Positions 45,076 to 55,795 are shown, counted from the first letter of the stretch. The stretch: DNA of 64,000 bases from Loripinus fragilis (GCA_964019695.1 OZ026520.1:95395824-95459823), one strand, 5' to 3'. Made by a program: numbers and translations. The notes: generated by a model not told the origin, from the sequence alone.

Positions 45076-46159
45076 CTCTTTTAAAATGTTTTTTTATTAT
45101 CTTTTTAAATTATCTTTTTAGAAAGAGACAACATGAAGTCTCTCTCATAGCAAAACAAAAACGAATCTACAACTAGAGGAGCACAGTTAGTAATCATGAT
45201 ACAGTTTAGAGCCCAATCATATTAATATATTTTCCAAAAGATACAAGAGAGCGTTATAAACCTTGTGACATTATCATAAATAATATCTTTTTGGTTGTTC
45301 AGAATTGAAAATCCCTTGACAGCGTTAGCATTTGATATAATCAACATTTTGAGTGCTTGGTTTGCAAGTGTTGGCCTGGTCAAAGTGTGCTTTGGTGGTA
45401 AATTTTTTCTCGAGTTTGTTTAATATGTTTTGCGGAGTTTTGTCATATTTGTACATATATGACCTGCTTCACTGTATGGAAACTGTATTTAACTATTTAC
45501 ACAACATACAACAAGATGCCTCGGAAATACGGAGATTTCTGAAGAGCTTCAAAAAGCAAAAAGGCTTCGTCTAATACCCAAATCAACATGGTAATTTGGG
45601 TCTTGTTAGTTCGCCCATGGAATTTCTTTAGCTTGTCGTACATCGATGTAATTTAAGAACTTATGAACGATGATTTATCATTGCATAATACGGTGGGTTA
45701 TCAACGAAATCACATTTTCGTTAATTGATAGCTTTCTTCCATGGGTAGTCTGTATGTGCCAATAGAACGCTTGATTACATGCAGTATTTTAGCGGTTACG
45801 GTGATACATTTGGTCTAAAATTCGAGCTGCTTTGCTGACCCTTGATCGGTTTATTTGCGAAGATGTTCGCTCAAAAATTAGAAGCGCACTCATATATCAT
45901 AATTTAACTAAAGTTCCAGTTTTTAAAATCGTGCTCTATTTGACTAATAGCTTAATCTTTGAAATTAAACAATGCAGATGCACTATGCTAAAGCTAATTA
46001 ATTATTCCACTCGATTTGCGATGAATTGTTGATAGTGTTTCCACCTTATCTATTTGCATGCTAGGTACGGGGCTAGGTAATTGTTCATGTTTTTTTGTTT
46101 TTTAGTCTACTGATTTTTTTTTCAAAATCTAATTTTTCGAAAACAGGTCAATCCGGAAA
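45076..46159. other. Intronic, nothing recognised
   Basis: No supported feature. Confidence 0.4.
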
Positions 46160-46290
46160 ATTATAATTTAGGCTGTCAAACGGTTTGGATCCGTATCAGG
46201 CCCTGCGTTTTTGTCAGATTTTAAGTAGATCCAAACTATTTGCAAAGATTTTTCAGCAGACAACAAAAGACATCACTTGCAAGCAAAGCC
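46160..46290 (-). repeat. Family F copy, minus strand
   Basis: The inverse reads tttgcaaatagtttggatct and ggcctgatacggatccaaac, then cgtttgacagcc, matching 37520-37580 and 35185-35260. Confidence 0.55.
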
Positions 46291-46785
46291 TGAAAATAGA
46301 TAGACAGGGCCAATAGAAATTTGTTTGAGCCATATGTGAATTTCTCTAGATGCGAACAACAGTAGCACAGATAAACCTGTGCGTATGTGAAGACCGTGCG
46401 GTATGATAAGAATTCGCTGATTTTTTAAAAGAAATATTACATGAGTATCTACTCGTGTCAGATTTTAAATGTTCAAGGTTCGTTCTAGTTTCTGCTTTTG
46501 TCCTGAAAATGTCTTCTGCTTTTTACGTCTGCTACATATTTCAAGTCAACTTCAGATTAGATTTTATCATGGAATCAAACACTATGCACCCTGGTCAGAC
46601 TGCTCCCTTGGTAGCAGACGACAAAAAACGCTACTGACGTGCAAATGGTTAACTGGTCCCGAATCCAAAAGACAGATTACTCTGGTGATATAGCTTAGAT
46701 AATGCCACAAGTAACAGTTTACTGTAAACGTACCCATATCAGTCGGTTGGTCAGGCCTCCGAATCAATCATTGACACTAGGCGAT

Positions 46786-46836
46786 AAAAGTTTTATGACA
46801 GTGTCGTCATAATGACGACACTGTCATAAAACTTTT
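46786..46836. repeat. Perfect palindrome, 25-bp arms, 1-bp centre
   Basis: aaaagttttatgacagtgtc continues to gtcat, a central a at 46811, and the exact complement. No mismatch in 51 bp. Confidence 0.9.
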
Positions 46837-47030
46837 TATTGGTTGGTGTCTGATGCTTCTCTTTGGCTGGGCCCTCTGCTTCATCAAACTCTTCATGTCT
46901 GTCAGCTAGAAATCATTTTCTCTGTTTCATCAAAGTTAATTTGATTTGATTTTTTATCTGTGATGATACATTGAATAAGTTAGTAAGCTTCCATGGGAAC
47001 TAAACAATTTGTGTTAAAACAAGAGCTGAA
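46837..47030 (+). mobile_element. PLE-B tail, proximal part
   Basis: ttggttggtgtctgatgctt, ctttggctgggccc, tgatgatacattgaataagt, aagcttccatgggaactaaa. Begins where the palindrome ends. Confidence 0.6.
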
Positions 47031-47783
47031 TTAAGTATGAGGTTGACCCAGATAAGCATTGAGCAATGGTTGGTTATTTTCTGATTTAGGTCTAGTCTAT
47101 ATTATAAGTACACTTCAATAGTGACTTGTTCACTTTATTAGCTTAACGCCTCTCGAGTGTCTTCTCTCTACCGTTATCTCCTAAACACCTCATTGATAAC
47201 CCTATCTGTCAAAGAGAAATGCATTTATATTGTGCCAATGGCTTTAAGATAGCTTATTAAGGGTGTCCTGTGTGTTAACGATTGATAAATTACTCGAGTC
47301 ACGCAGTCGCTTGGGTCTCTCTGTTTAAATTACCTTTAATACTTTTGTAAATGCCAAATGATAATCCATAACCGCATGAACTGTGTGTAGTTAAGTCTTC
47401 TAAAAAAGTGGGGAGACTTAGTGTTTTGCTCATTCTTTTTTTAACTTGACCCAAATTTTGTCCAGTTGAGTTGGGCAGATTCATCTAAAATTTGGAATTA
47501 TGATATGAAGTTTTGCTAGAGGGTTTCGAAATTCAAATTGTCAGACTCAAAGGCGCTCCCACGGGCGTGCCAAATGCCACTTAAATTTTGTTTGGACGAT
47601 TTTTCTGTTTCAACTTGAAGAAATATTCTGATTTTTTGTTTATTTTTGGATGTTATAGATCTATATCGATATGAAATTTTACATGAAGGTTTGAAATTTC
47701 TAAATGGCGGGCTCAAAGGTTTCTCTTGTGTGATGCTGAAACCCCACATATTCCTAAAACGCATACTGTCGAAGAAAAAATTA
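47031..47783. other. Intronic, nothing recognised
   Basis: No supported feature. Confidence 0.4.
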
Positions 47784-48330
47784 AGTGAGTATGATCAGGA
47801 AAAACCGCAATCACATACTGCAGACCACTAACAGTCAACAGACATCAGTAATGAAATTGAAGTAAAGCAACCAGCTCGTTCTCTCGCTCTTCCTCGTCAA
47901 GATAATTACAAAAAGGTAATGCATACCAAAACAAGGACCAACCACAGAACCCCAAGACACCAATGGGAGGAAAATTTGAACAATGAATCAATAACAACAG
48001 AACTACTGCGTAAGAACGGACATCAGCCTAAGCCACCAGGAAGTGAGGGGCTTCAATGCATTTACTGGCGCCAAATCTTCGCCCAAGATTCTGTTGTTAA
48101 ATACAAAACATGTTTCGCTCGCACGATTACTTCTTAAACTTAATGCAATTCATTATCACAGAGAAACAATCTGATAAAATTAACACACACACTATGATTA
48201 AACAAAAAAGGGCTCATGACCCACAGATAGTTAAAGCTAAAGAAAACATCAAGTTAAGCGACGATTGCCCCAGCCAAAGACAATCGTCAGGCACCAACCA
48301 ACGGATGAAAGCGTTACGCCAGGGCACTAA
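47784..48330 (-). mobile_element. PLE-B full 3' tail
   Basis: taagtgagtatgatcaggaa, actgcgtaagaacggacatc, ttactggcgccaaatcttcg, gggctcatgacccacagata, agccaaagacaatcgtcagg. Antisense to Wnt7. Confidence 0.75.
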
Positions 48331-48377
48331 CCAGTGACCCTATGGGGAGCCGTATACCCAATACTTGTGTTCAATTT

Positions 48378-48540
48378 AATGTGTCCATTACCAATCTTTG
48401 AGTTGTTGGGTGATGTGTTGGGTGGTGTGTTTATATATACACTATATATTTCAAATTTTAATAGAACAGCGTGTAACCAAACAGAGAAACCCTGGATCTG
48501 GGTCAGCACTGTTTGTCTGTGTCTCCTCAAAAGGGGACAA
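48378..48540 (+). repeat. Family D copy
   Basis: gtccattaccaatctttgag, ttgttgggtgatgtgttggg, tttaatagaacagcgtgtaa, ccaaacagagaaaccctgg, cactgtttgtctgtgtc. Hairpin lost. Confidence 0.65.
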
Positions 48541-48735
48541 ATGGGGACTCCCCAGTTGATTAAACAAGAGAGTAAGGCCTGTTTGCGTTCTCCTCGATTG
48601 ATTGAACAAGAAGAATAAATGGGTAAAGTGTGGCCTGTATGAAGACTCCCCGATTAATGGAACAAGATGAATTACTTGGTAAAGTATGGCGTGTATGGGG
48701 ACTCCTCGAAATGGAACAAGAGGAATAAATGTGAA
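48541..48735 (+). repeat. Imperfect tandem repeat, about four units
   Basis: Units of about 45-60 bp share ggggactccccagttgatta-like starts, gaacaagaagaataaatg, and ggtaaagtatggcgtgtatg. Confidence 0.65.
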
Positions 48736-49204
48736 CTCCTCATAAATGCCATACTTTCCCATTAATTTTATGTATCTTGTTCCGTCAATCGACCATTAGT
48801 AAAAGCACTTTGTCTCAAAATAAGATTTCTTTTTCTGTGATTCACAAACATTCCAAAATACTGTTAAATCGTTCTGTTGATTTTGATAATGTTATCTTCA
48901 ATGAGAAGATGGCATCTATTAATTATGAATGGCATCTTGTAGGCGTCAGATCGTTTTCATAATAATGTCTGAAATTACCTATAAGTGGAATGCTGTTTAG
49001 ATTCAATTTAATGTCTTTAACTTGCTTTTAGATAGTTTAACTTTTACTTGTCTAAAATTAAATTTCAAGTGTGAGTCCCTAATATTCAAATTGCAACAGA
49101 TCATTCCTCGATATAATGTAGGTATGTTTACTTTGAGGCGTTCAGTTTTAATACTTTCCAATACCTCTTATTAATCCAATTAAGCCAAATGGACTTGCCT
49201 ACCC
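48736..49204. other. Intronic, nothing recognised
   Basis: No supported feature. Confidence 0.4.
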
Positions 49205-49340
49205 TTAGCAATAGGACAAACCCATTTCCAATTTTAGTGTTGTTGAGTGTTGTTGAGTGTTATTTTTCATTTTAATCAGATGTATGGTCTGCGCTGTTTG
49301 CCTATGCTACACAAACAGGACGCTAGGCTTATATGACCAC
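49205..49340 (+). repeat. Family D copy, lacking hairpin
   Basis: aacccatttccaattttagt, then a duplicated ttgttgagtg, gcgctgtttgcctatgctac, aacaggacgctaggcttata. Confidence 0.6.
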
Positions 49341-49774
49341 AGACCTGTAATTGTAAAAATGGCAGTGATTGGTTTAAAAAGTGGGTGGAAGCTCAGCACT
49401 ATATTTAAGTTGTAAGGTGTTTCGTGATTGGTAAAAATCATATTTAATAGACATGTATATATGTGCTGCACTTTTTTAAACATTATCTCACTGCTTTTGT
49501 TGATTTTGTTTAAAGATGTGGTTAAGAAAAAGGACCTTGCATTTAGATAACTTTTTTCACTGAGATGTTCCTCCCATGTAGGATCCACACCTCCAGGAGC
49601 CAAAAAGTGATACAACATGGTGGTCACCGGGTTAAAAGCTATAATTGGGGTCTATGGGAAAACATGAACAGGTCTGGGCCCATATGGGTAAATAAATCAT
49701 AAATAGACATAGCTTCCTCAAAATATAGTTATGCCCCCCGCAATTTACTGACACTGATCAACGTATGAACATCT
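49341..49774. other. Intronic, nothing recognised
   Basis: No supported feature. Confidence 0.4.
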
Positions 49775-49900
49775 AGAGAGAGCTGGTTGATTTGCTTAAT
49801 TTGTCTTCCTGTCTCTTGTGATTGTTGAACGGCTCTTCCTCGGGGTGCCATGGGGCTGTCTGCGTTTGTGATTGTGGTATTTCCTGATCATACTCACTTT
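49775..49900 (+). mobile_element. PLE-B tail, distal 125 bp
   Basis: agagagctggttgatttgct, tgtgattgttgaacggctct, tgtgattgtggtatttcctg, atcatactcactttc. Confidence 0.7.
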
Positions 49901-50063
49901 CTATATTTGTACAGAAGAATGATCCAGCTGAGAAATGGGGGTAGTTGCCTTTACAGAAGAAATATGAAAATTAATTCTTTTTGGAATATCCGAGGGAACA
50001 ATAAACTATATCCCTAAACATGTTTATTGTTTACCTAAGCAAACAGGGCAGATGATGATGAAA

Positions 50064-50965
50064 GTGAGTAAGGGTGCAAAGATCAGGAATCGATAAATCA
50101 CGTACAACACCTGACCCAGGATACCAATAGGAAAGTGACATACTCACAGTAAGACACCACAAACGACTGCCAAGAGGTCAGCCCTTTTCCAGCAGGTGAC
50201 AACCAGACCCATATAAACAGACGCGCATAAAGGCATAGCATACACAAGGCAGAAAAAACATAAATGATCCACAAAAGAAGTACCGCCTTGGAACGATCAG
50301 TAAAATATTTTAATGGAGGGTTTAAACCGGTTACACGGCGCCAACCTCACCCTTAATTCAGATGTGGATCAAGACACATAGATATTTGGTTTTCATGAAA
50401 GACCCCTAACTTATCAATGCATCATCTTCTAGAACATATAAATCACGATATAACAGGACGATAAAGCAAAGATAAGGACTCGACAGTAAATAAAACTGAA
50501 TACCTGAGCAAAAGAAATCCAACAGGTAAACCCCAGTGGGCCCGACAAACAGCCAAAGCATCAGGCCCCTACCAATTCATTAATAGATAAGTCTTTAAGT
50601 CGGAACCATCAAAATGTCTGATGTCCGACCCACCGGCGTACACTTAAACAGGAAAGCAAAGTAGCCAACCGTGATTGGGTTGACCACCAAGCATGCAGTC
50701 TGTTGCAATACATTAATGTAATAGCCAATTTTTTTATAATGGGAAATTATATAATAAACTGCGCTGAAATTTTTTTAGAGGCAACAATCTTCTTTAATTT
50801 ATACGCCAAGTCACCATAGAATTCAGGTTCCAAAAGTCCTTGGCGCAAGAGAGATTTAAGTCCAACTTGGAATTTAGATATCAAATCATAGTATCGTCTA
50901 TAAAATTTAGAAAAAGGTTTTGCACCCTTGTGCAGCATTTCATCTGGGTTTTTACTGTTTGCCAA
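50064..50965 (-). mobile_element. PLE-A copy with RT C-terminus
   Basis: A minus-strand copy of about 900 bp. The tail at 50064-50580 matches 27110-27625. The RT C-terminus at 50585-50965 retains FSKFYRRYYDLISKF, LLRQGLLEPEFYGDL and YKLKKIV. The frame stops at 50747, where the reference copy continues (ISHYKK...). Reading 5' to 3', the RT begins straight after a family D-like stretch (ggcaaacagtaaaaacccag), as at 25893. The palm domain is absent, so it is inactive. It is antisense to Wnt7. Confidence 0.8.
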
Positions 50966-51663
50966 AGTACCTGTTTACCAGTATCTAGATTGAAAAGCAA
51001 AAAGTAACATAATGTAAACCGTTGTGATATGTCAGTTCATTACATGTTTCTGAAGTCATAATAAGTAAGACACTATGCCCATCATCATGCCCATGTCGTT
51101 TTGTGCAGTTCGTTATGTAATCAAACTCGTCAGTTTGGTTTTCATGTGCCTTTATATGCAATTTGTAAGTGGTAGGTCCAATAGTGAATAGAAACAAAAA
51201 TATTATAAATGCGTTGCAGTTCGATGTCACACGTTTAAACCGACAGTGAATAGGTGCAATACCTGCATATAGTTGTCAACCGAAGAGAAAATATTTATCA
51301 TTTTTCAAGCTTTCCTTACAATACAAACAAAAGCGACTGAAAATTGACTGTTCTCAAAGCAAAGACACTACATTATAGCAAAGCACACGATTTCATTGTA
51401 ATGTAACATATGAATGACATTCTTATTATCAATAACACTTCTCAATTTTCAATTGTTCCCAAAATAATTTAACATTACTTACTTCAAATTACAAAGTAGT
51501 TTAACAGTATTTTCAGACGTGTGCTTACAAAACCATTCTTATATTTAGCAATGATCTTCGGTGGGACCAGCTTATTACCTCTCTCACTGCTTCATCCAAC
51601 GTAATACTAAGACAACTTCAATACTCCTAGTTTTGGAGGTTTATGGACCCTCTTCAAACGATC
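50966..51663. other. Intronic, nothing recognised
   Basis: No supported feature. Confidence 0.4.
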
Positions 51664-51905
51664 TAACCCTTAAAGCGCCCAGAAAAAAAATGGATCGAAA
51701 ATGTCGTCTGCTAAAGTCGTCTGCTGCAAATAATTGCCTAACATTACTGTCGAATTAAGCATAGAAGCAAATTGCGTGGACCCAGAACAGACTGCTATAG
51801 GAGCAGTCTGGTCTGGGTCCACACTTTTGCCATAGAGGCTTCTTAAATATTTCAGCAGACGAGAAAAGCAGACGACCTTTTCTGCGATTGGCGCATTAAG
51901 GGTTA
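51664..51905. mobile_element. Family E MITE, upstream of the last Wnt7 exon
   Basis: Termini taacccttaaagcgcc and ggcgcattaagggtta are inverted. The inner hairpin tggacccagaacagactgct pairs with agcagtctggtctgggtcca around atagg. Subterminal gtcgtctgctg and cagacgacc also pair. 242 bp and non-coding. Confidence 0.8.
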
Positions 51906-52017
51906 AAATAAAAGAGGTCGGAGACAATTTGCAAGGCTACAATAAACTAGAATGTGATAATTATATTTTGGCAAGTGCTCGTGAATGCTTGCTAAGGTCT
52001 CCGGATGAGAGTGTGTA

Positions 52018-52075
52018 ATTGAAAATTATTTTTCTTATTTCTCAACCAAAATATATGTTGTGGGTACTCGAAGGA
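52018..52075 (-). repeat. Family K fragment
   Basis: ttatttctcaaccaaaatat, gttgtgggtactcgaaggaa. Confidence 0.5.
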
Positions 52076-52127
52076 ACCGCCTCGACGAGACCGTTCTTTG
52101 AGCGTTCAAAACATACACTAAGAATAG

Positions 52128-52460
52128 TAAGTGAGTATGATCAGGAAATACCACAATCACAAACCGCAGACAACCCCGTGGCACCGCGAGGAAGAGCCGC
52201 TCAACCATCACGAGACACCAGGAAGACAAATTAAGCAAAGCAACCAATCAAGATGATTGCAATACTAGAATGGAAATAAAGTAACGTACAACAAAACATA
52301 GAACAATTACAGACTCCCACAATGGGAGTAACAATAAACTAAAAGTCAACAACAACAGAACCACCGCCTTAGAACAGACAGCAGACTATGCCACCGGGGG
52401 GGGGGGGGGGGGGGTAAATGCACTTTACTGGTACCAAATCTTCGCCCTAGATTCTGATTT
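52128..52460 (-). mobile_element. PLE-B 3' tail, 80 bp before the last Wnt7 exon
   Basis: agtaagtgagtatgatcagg to ttactggtaccaaatcttcg. Very close to the copies at 2829 and 14642. It contains a 19-base G run at 52396-52414 where other copies have four to six. Confidence 0.8.
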
Positions 52461-52541
52461 ATTAGAAAATTTTCAACATTTTACGCTCCAAAATGCTGTG
52501 TCTTGAGCTATGATAGATGATTATATTTTTTCTCTTTGCAG

Positions 52542-53027
52542 GCTGTTAAGGACAACATGGGCGTGGAATGTCGTTGCCATGGACCATCTGGCTCCTGCAC
52601 TATGAAAACCTGCTGGCGGAGATTACCAGCCTTTAGAAAAATTGGAGACTATTTATTTAAACAATATCAATCCGCAAAATACGTAGTCCCTTGGAAAGGA
52701 GGAAGTCGTTTGAAACGACCACAAACTCTTCTTCTCAAAAAGTCAAAAAGACCTCACCGGAAACCACGCCGACGAGACTTAGTGTATTTAGAGAGGTCAC
52801 CAAATTATTGTGAATATGACCTTGAGACTGGTTCCCTTGGAACGATTGGCAGGAGATGCAATAGAACTTCTGAAGGGAATGATGGGTGTACGCTGTTGTG
52901 TTGTGGGCGTGGCTATAATACGCACCAGTACACTAAGACCTGGCAGTGCAACTGTACTTTCCACTGGTGTTGTAAGGTCGATTGTAACAATTGTACAGAA
53001 AAGAGATTGGAATATACCTGCAAGTAA
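52542..53027 (+). CDS. Wnt7: Wnt7, last coding exon (linker and C-terminal domain)
   Basis: Begins after the acceptor tctctttgcag in phase 0 and ends with TAA at 53025-53027, giving 161 residues. CHGPSGSC carries the serine (residue 185 of the visible protein) that Porcupine palmitoleoylates, which is required for secretion and Frizzled binding. Then KTCWRRLPAFRKIG and a strongly basic linker (KKSKRPHRKPRRRDL) lead to the cysteine-rich domain: LVYLERSPNYC, GRRCNRTS, CTLLCCGRGYNTHQY, WQCNCTFHWCC and YTCK at the end. Sixteen cysteines bring the total to 24, as expected for an intact Wnt. NRTS and two NCT sites could be glycosylated. With the missing signal exon, the length would match the roughly 349 residues of vertebrate WNT7. 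The linker is more basic than I expect for vertebrate Wnt7. Confidence 0.95.
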   Translation, partial: AVKDNMGVECRCHGPSGSCTMKTCWRRLPAFRKIGDYLFKQYQSAKYVVPWKGGSRLKRPQTLLLKKSKRPHRKPRRRDLVYLERSPNYCEYDLETGSLGTIGRRCNRTSEGNDGCTLLCCGRGYNTHQYTKTWQCNCTFHWCCKVDCNNCTEKRLEYTCK

Positions 53028-53308
53028 ATTATAATCAATGGTTTGTCAGCATGTACGTGGAGATAATCCGCGAGCTTAATACGTGTCCAAACCAGTTTTT
53101 ACCACCTATATCAGTGTAGACCTGGCCCATAAGGAGCTTTTGAGAGTGGATTATTTCACGTACATGTGGGCAAACCATGGTATGACTATTTTATACCACC
53201 TACATCAGTGTAGACCTGATCCATAAAGAGGTAATTCGTCCTAAAGTTAGTAAGGGTGGTATATTGTTAGGGATGGCAGTGTACTATGTAGGCTTATTCT
53301 TCACCCTT
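53028..53308 (+). other. Wnt7 3' UTR start with foldback and duplication
   Basis: catgtacgtggagataatcc (53049) pairs with ggattatttcacgtacatg (53148). A block taccacctatatcagtgtag (53100) is repeated as taccacctacatcagtgtag (53195). So an inverted and a direct repeat overlap right after the stop. UTR status is inferred from position. Confidence 0.55.
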
Positions 53309-53545
53309 AAAGCTCCGACAAAGATTTATCTGAAAAAATGTTGTCTGCTTAAGCCATCTGCTGCATTTATTTGCTAATATTATTGCTAATTTAAGTGTAG
53401 AGAAAAACAGTGTGGCCCCAGATAAGACTGCCTCTACAGGAGCAGTCTGATATGGGTTTACACCGCTTGTCAAAGATGCTTCTAAAGCATTTCAATAGAC
53501 GAAAATCAGGCGACATTGTTGTGAATGGCGCTTTAAGGGTTAAAC
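53309..53545. mobile_element. Family E MITE, downstream of the last Wnt7 exon
   Basis: Termini acccttaaagctccgac and tggcgctttaagggttaaac. The inner hairpin is agactgcctctacaggagca and cagtct-type arms. Homologous to 51664-51905. Confidence 0.75.
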
Positions 53546-53569
53546 TATATTAGCCTAGCATCCCTTTCA

Positions 53570-53735
53570 GGTGACATGGGGAAAACATATTTTACCAATA
53601 TCAGATGCCACATAACGTGGCGTCTGCTTAGGGTCTCCAATGGTTGTTTAACTAATGTTATTTTTAAAATTGTACAGAAATGCAAAATGCTACCCAACAA
53701 CCCTTGAATTAATAAGGGGCTAGAACTAAACCAAA
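53570..53735 (-). repeat. Family D copy
   Basis: The inverse of the family: atcagatgccacataacgtg, gcgtctgcttagggtctcca, atgctacccaacaacccttg. Confidence 0.6.
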
Positions 53736-54235
53736 TTTGCTTCAAATTGAAAGTTACTACCGGGGAATTCCAGAATACAAGGCACACATGGATTAGGTCA
53801 TCAGTCAATATAATTGGCTACTCTGTTTATTTAAATAATACACATGATGCCACGTCACGACAGAAGATAGAATTGTGACCAAAACCTTTATCAACTTAAA
53901 TGTGCTGTTTCGGACATGACATCCACTTTCGTAAGTAAATATAGTCCGGCCAAAATCAGTGATTTTCGTATGTATTATTTGGTCAGTCGCAAGCGTCTTT
54001 CTTAATTTCATTCAATTTCGTGAGAGCTATTATGAGTAATGCCATCGTCAGTTCTGGAAGACTCAATTATCTTACAATACTGAAGAAAAAAATGGAAACG
54101 TAGAATGAAGAAATCTGCTTAATAAAAGCAAAAAAAGAAATGCTGGTTATCGTGTTGAGGAGACAATGTAAATGCTTTAAGTGTAAACCAAGATGTTGTT
54201 AGTCATTTTCAAGGGAAACATAGATTGGCACATCC
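53736..54235. other. Downstream of Wnt7, possible poly(A) signal
   Basis: AATAAA at 54121-54126 is a candidate polyadenylation signal. Nothing else is recognised. Confidence 0.3.
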
Positions 54236-55770
54236 TCGTTAACCTACGTGTGACCCATTATGTTACTCTTCACTCGTCAATCCCACAGTAACCCAGGTGT
54301 GACATATTATGTTACTCTTTATTCGTCAATCCCACAGTAACCAGGTGTGACCCATTATGTTACTCTTCACTCGTCAATCCCACAGTAACCCAGGTGTGAC
54401 ATATTATGTTACTCTTCATTCGTCAATCCCACAGTAACCAGGTGTGACCCATTATGTTACTCTTCACTCGTCACTCCCACAGTGACCCAGGTGTGACCTA
54501 GTATGTTACTCTTTATTCATCCATTCCTCGGTAACCAAGGTTTGACCCATTATGTTACTCTTCACTCGTCACTCCCACAGTGACCCAGGTGTGACCTAGT
54601 CTGTTACTCTTTTTTTCATCCATTCCTTGGTAACCAAGTTTTGACCCATTATGTCACTCTTTGTTCGCCAATCCCACAGTAACCCAGGTGTGACCTACTA
54701 CAGTTACTCTTTATTCATCAATCCCTCTGTAACAAAGGTTTGACCCATTATGGTACTCTTCATTCGTCAATCCCACAGTAACCAGGTGTGACTCATTTTG
54801 TTACTCCTTACTCGTCACTCCCGCAGTAACCCAGGTGTGACCTACCATGTTACTCTTAATTCATCAATCCCTCTGTAACCAAGGTTTGACCCATTATGGT
54901 TCTCTTCATTCGTCAATCCCACAGTAGCCCAGGTGTGACCTACTATGTTACTCTTATTCATCAATCCCTCGGTAACGAAGGTTTGACTCATTGTGTTACT
55001 CTTCACTCGTCACTCCCACACTGACCCAGGTGTGACCTAGTATGTTACTCTTTATTCACCAATCCCTCGGTAACCAAGGTTTGACCCATTATGTTACTCT
55101 TCACTCGTCACTCCTACAGTAACCAGGGTCGTACTTGATTCATACTGTTCTGTGTGTTCAGAGAACTCTCAGAAGATAGTGTGAAACAAGTGAGACAGAA
55201 CATTTTGGCGTACTCCGTATTTACTCTATGAACCAAGTACGCAAGAACATGTGCAGAGCAATAAACAAAAAATGGCTATTTACTTCATGAACAACGAAAG
55301 TAGCAGTTCCGAGTCTGATAGTGACTCAAAACAGCAAATGGTCTTACTGGCACTATTCCTGTAAGAGTTTCTTGTTTTAAAGCTAATGATTGTGGAAGTT
55401 TTATTCCATTCAGCCTTTCCTCCAGTTTTGTTTGATCACTCCGACCACACCACCTCGGAAAGTGGTGTACTCGTAACAGCTTCTGCACAGCTGTTCTCTA
55501 ATACTTGATTTGTATTCTGCCTGTCCAGAGTAAAAAGTGTACTTCGAACAGGTGAATCAAGTATGACCCAGGTGTGACCTACTATGTTACTCTTTATTCA
55601 TCACTCCCACAGTAACCCAGGTGTGACCTAGTATGTTACTCTTTATTCATCCATTCCCTCTGTAACCAAGGTTTGACCCATTATGTTAGTCTTCATTCGT
55701 CAATCACACAGTAACCCAGGTGTGACCTACTATGTTACTCTTTATTCACCAATCCCTCGGTAACCCAGAT
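54236..55770 (+). repeat. 49-bp minisatellite, diverged array
   Basis: Units of about 49 bp: acccaggtgtgacctactat, then gttactctttattcatcaat, then ccctcggta or cccacagta. Two unit types, with aggtgtgacc and aaggtttgaccc, alternate over much of the array. It is interrupted at 55126-55566 by an unrelated TIR-bounded block. Confidence 0.9.
55126..55566. mobile_element. 440-bp TIR-bounded insertion in the minisatellite
   Basis: The ends gtacttgattcatactgttc and gaacaggtgaatcaagtatg are imperfect inverted repeats, and minisatellite units resume on both sides. A 67-codon minus-strand frame (55488-55285) has no recognisable domain. Confidence 0.6.
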
Positions 55771-55795
55771 GTCACACCTGGGTTACCTAGGGATT
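55751..55795. repeat. Inversion junction palindrome
   Basis: aatccctcggtaacccag, nine-base spacer, then ctgggttacctagggatt (17 of 18 paired). The unit orientation flips here. Confidence 0.85.

Noticed and set aside
54121..54126. AATAAA as the Wnt7 poly(A) site
   Set aside because: One candidate in AT-rich DNA 1.1 kb after the stop, beyond two repeats. No supporting downstream element, so not asserted.
55285..55488. 67-codon minus-strand frame as a gene
   Set aside because: Inside a TIR-bounded insertion, with no domain recognised. Kept only as an unknown.
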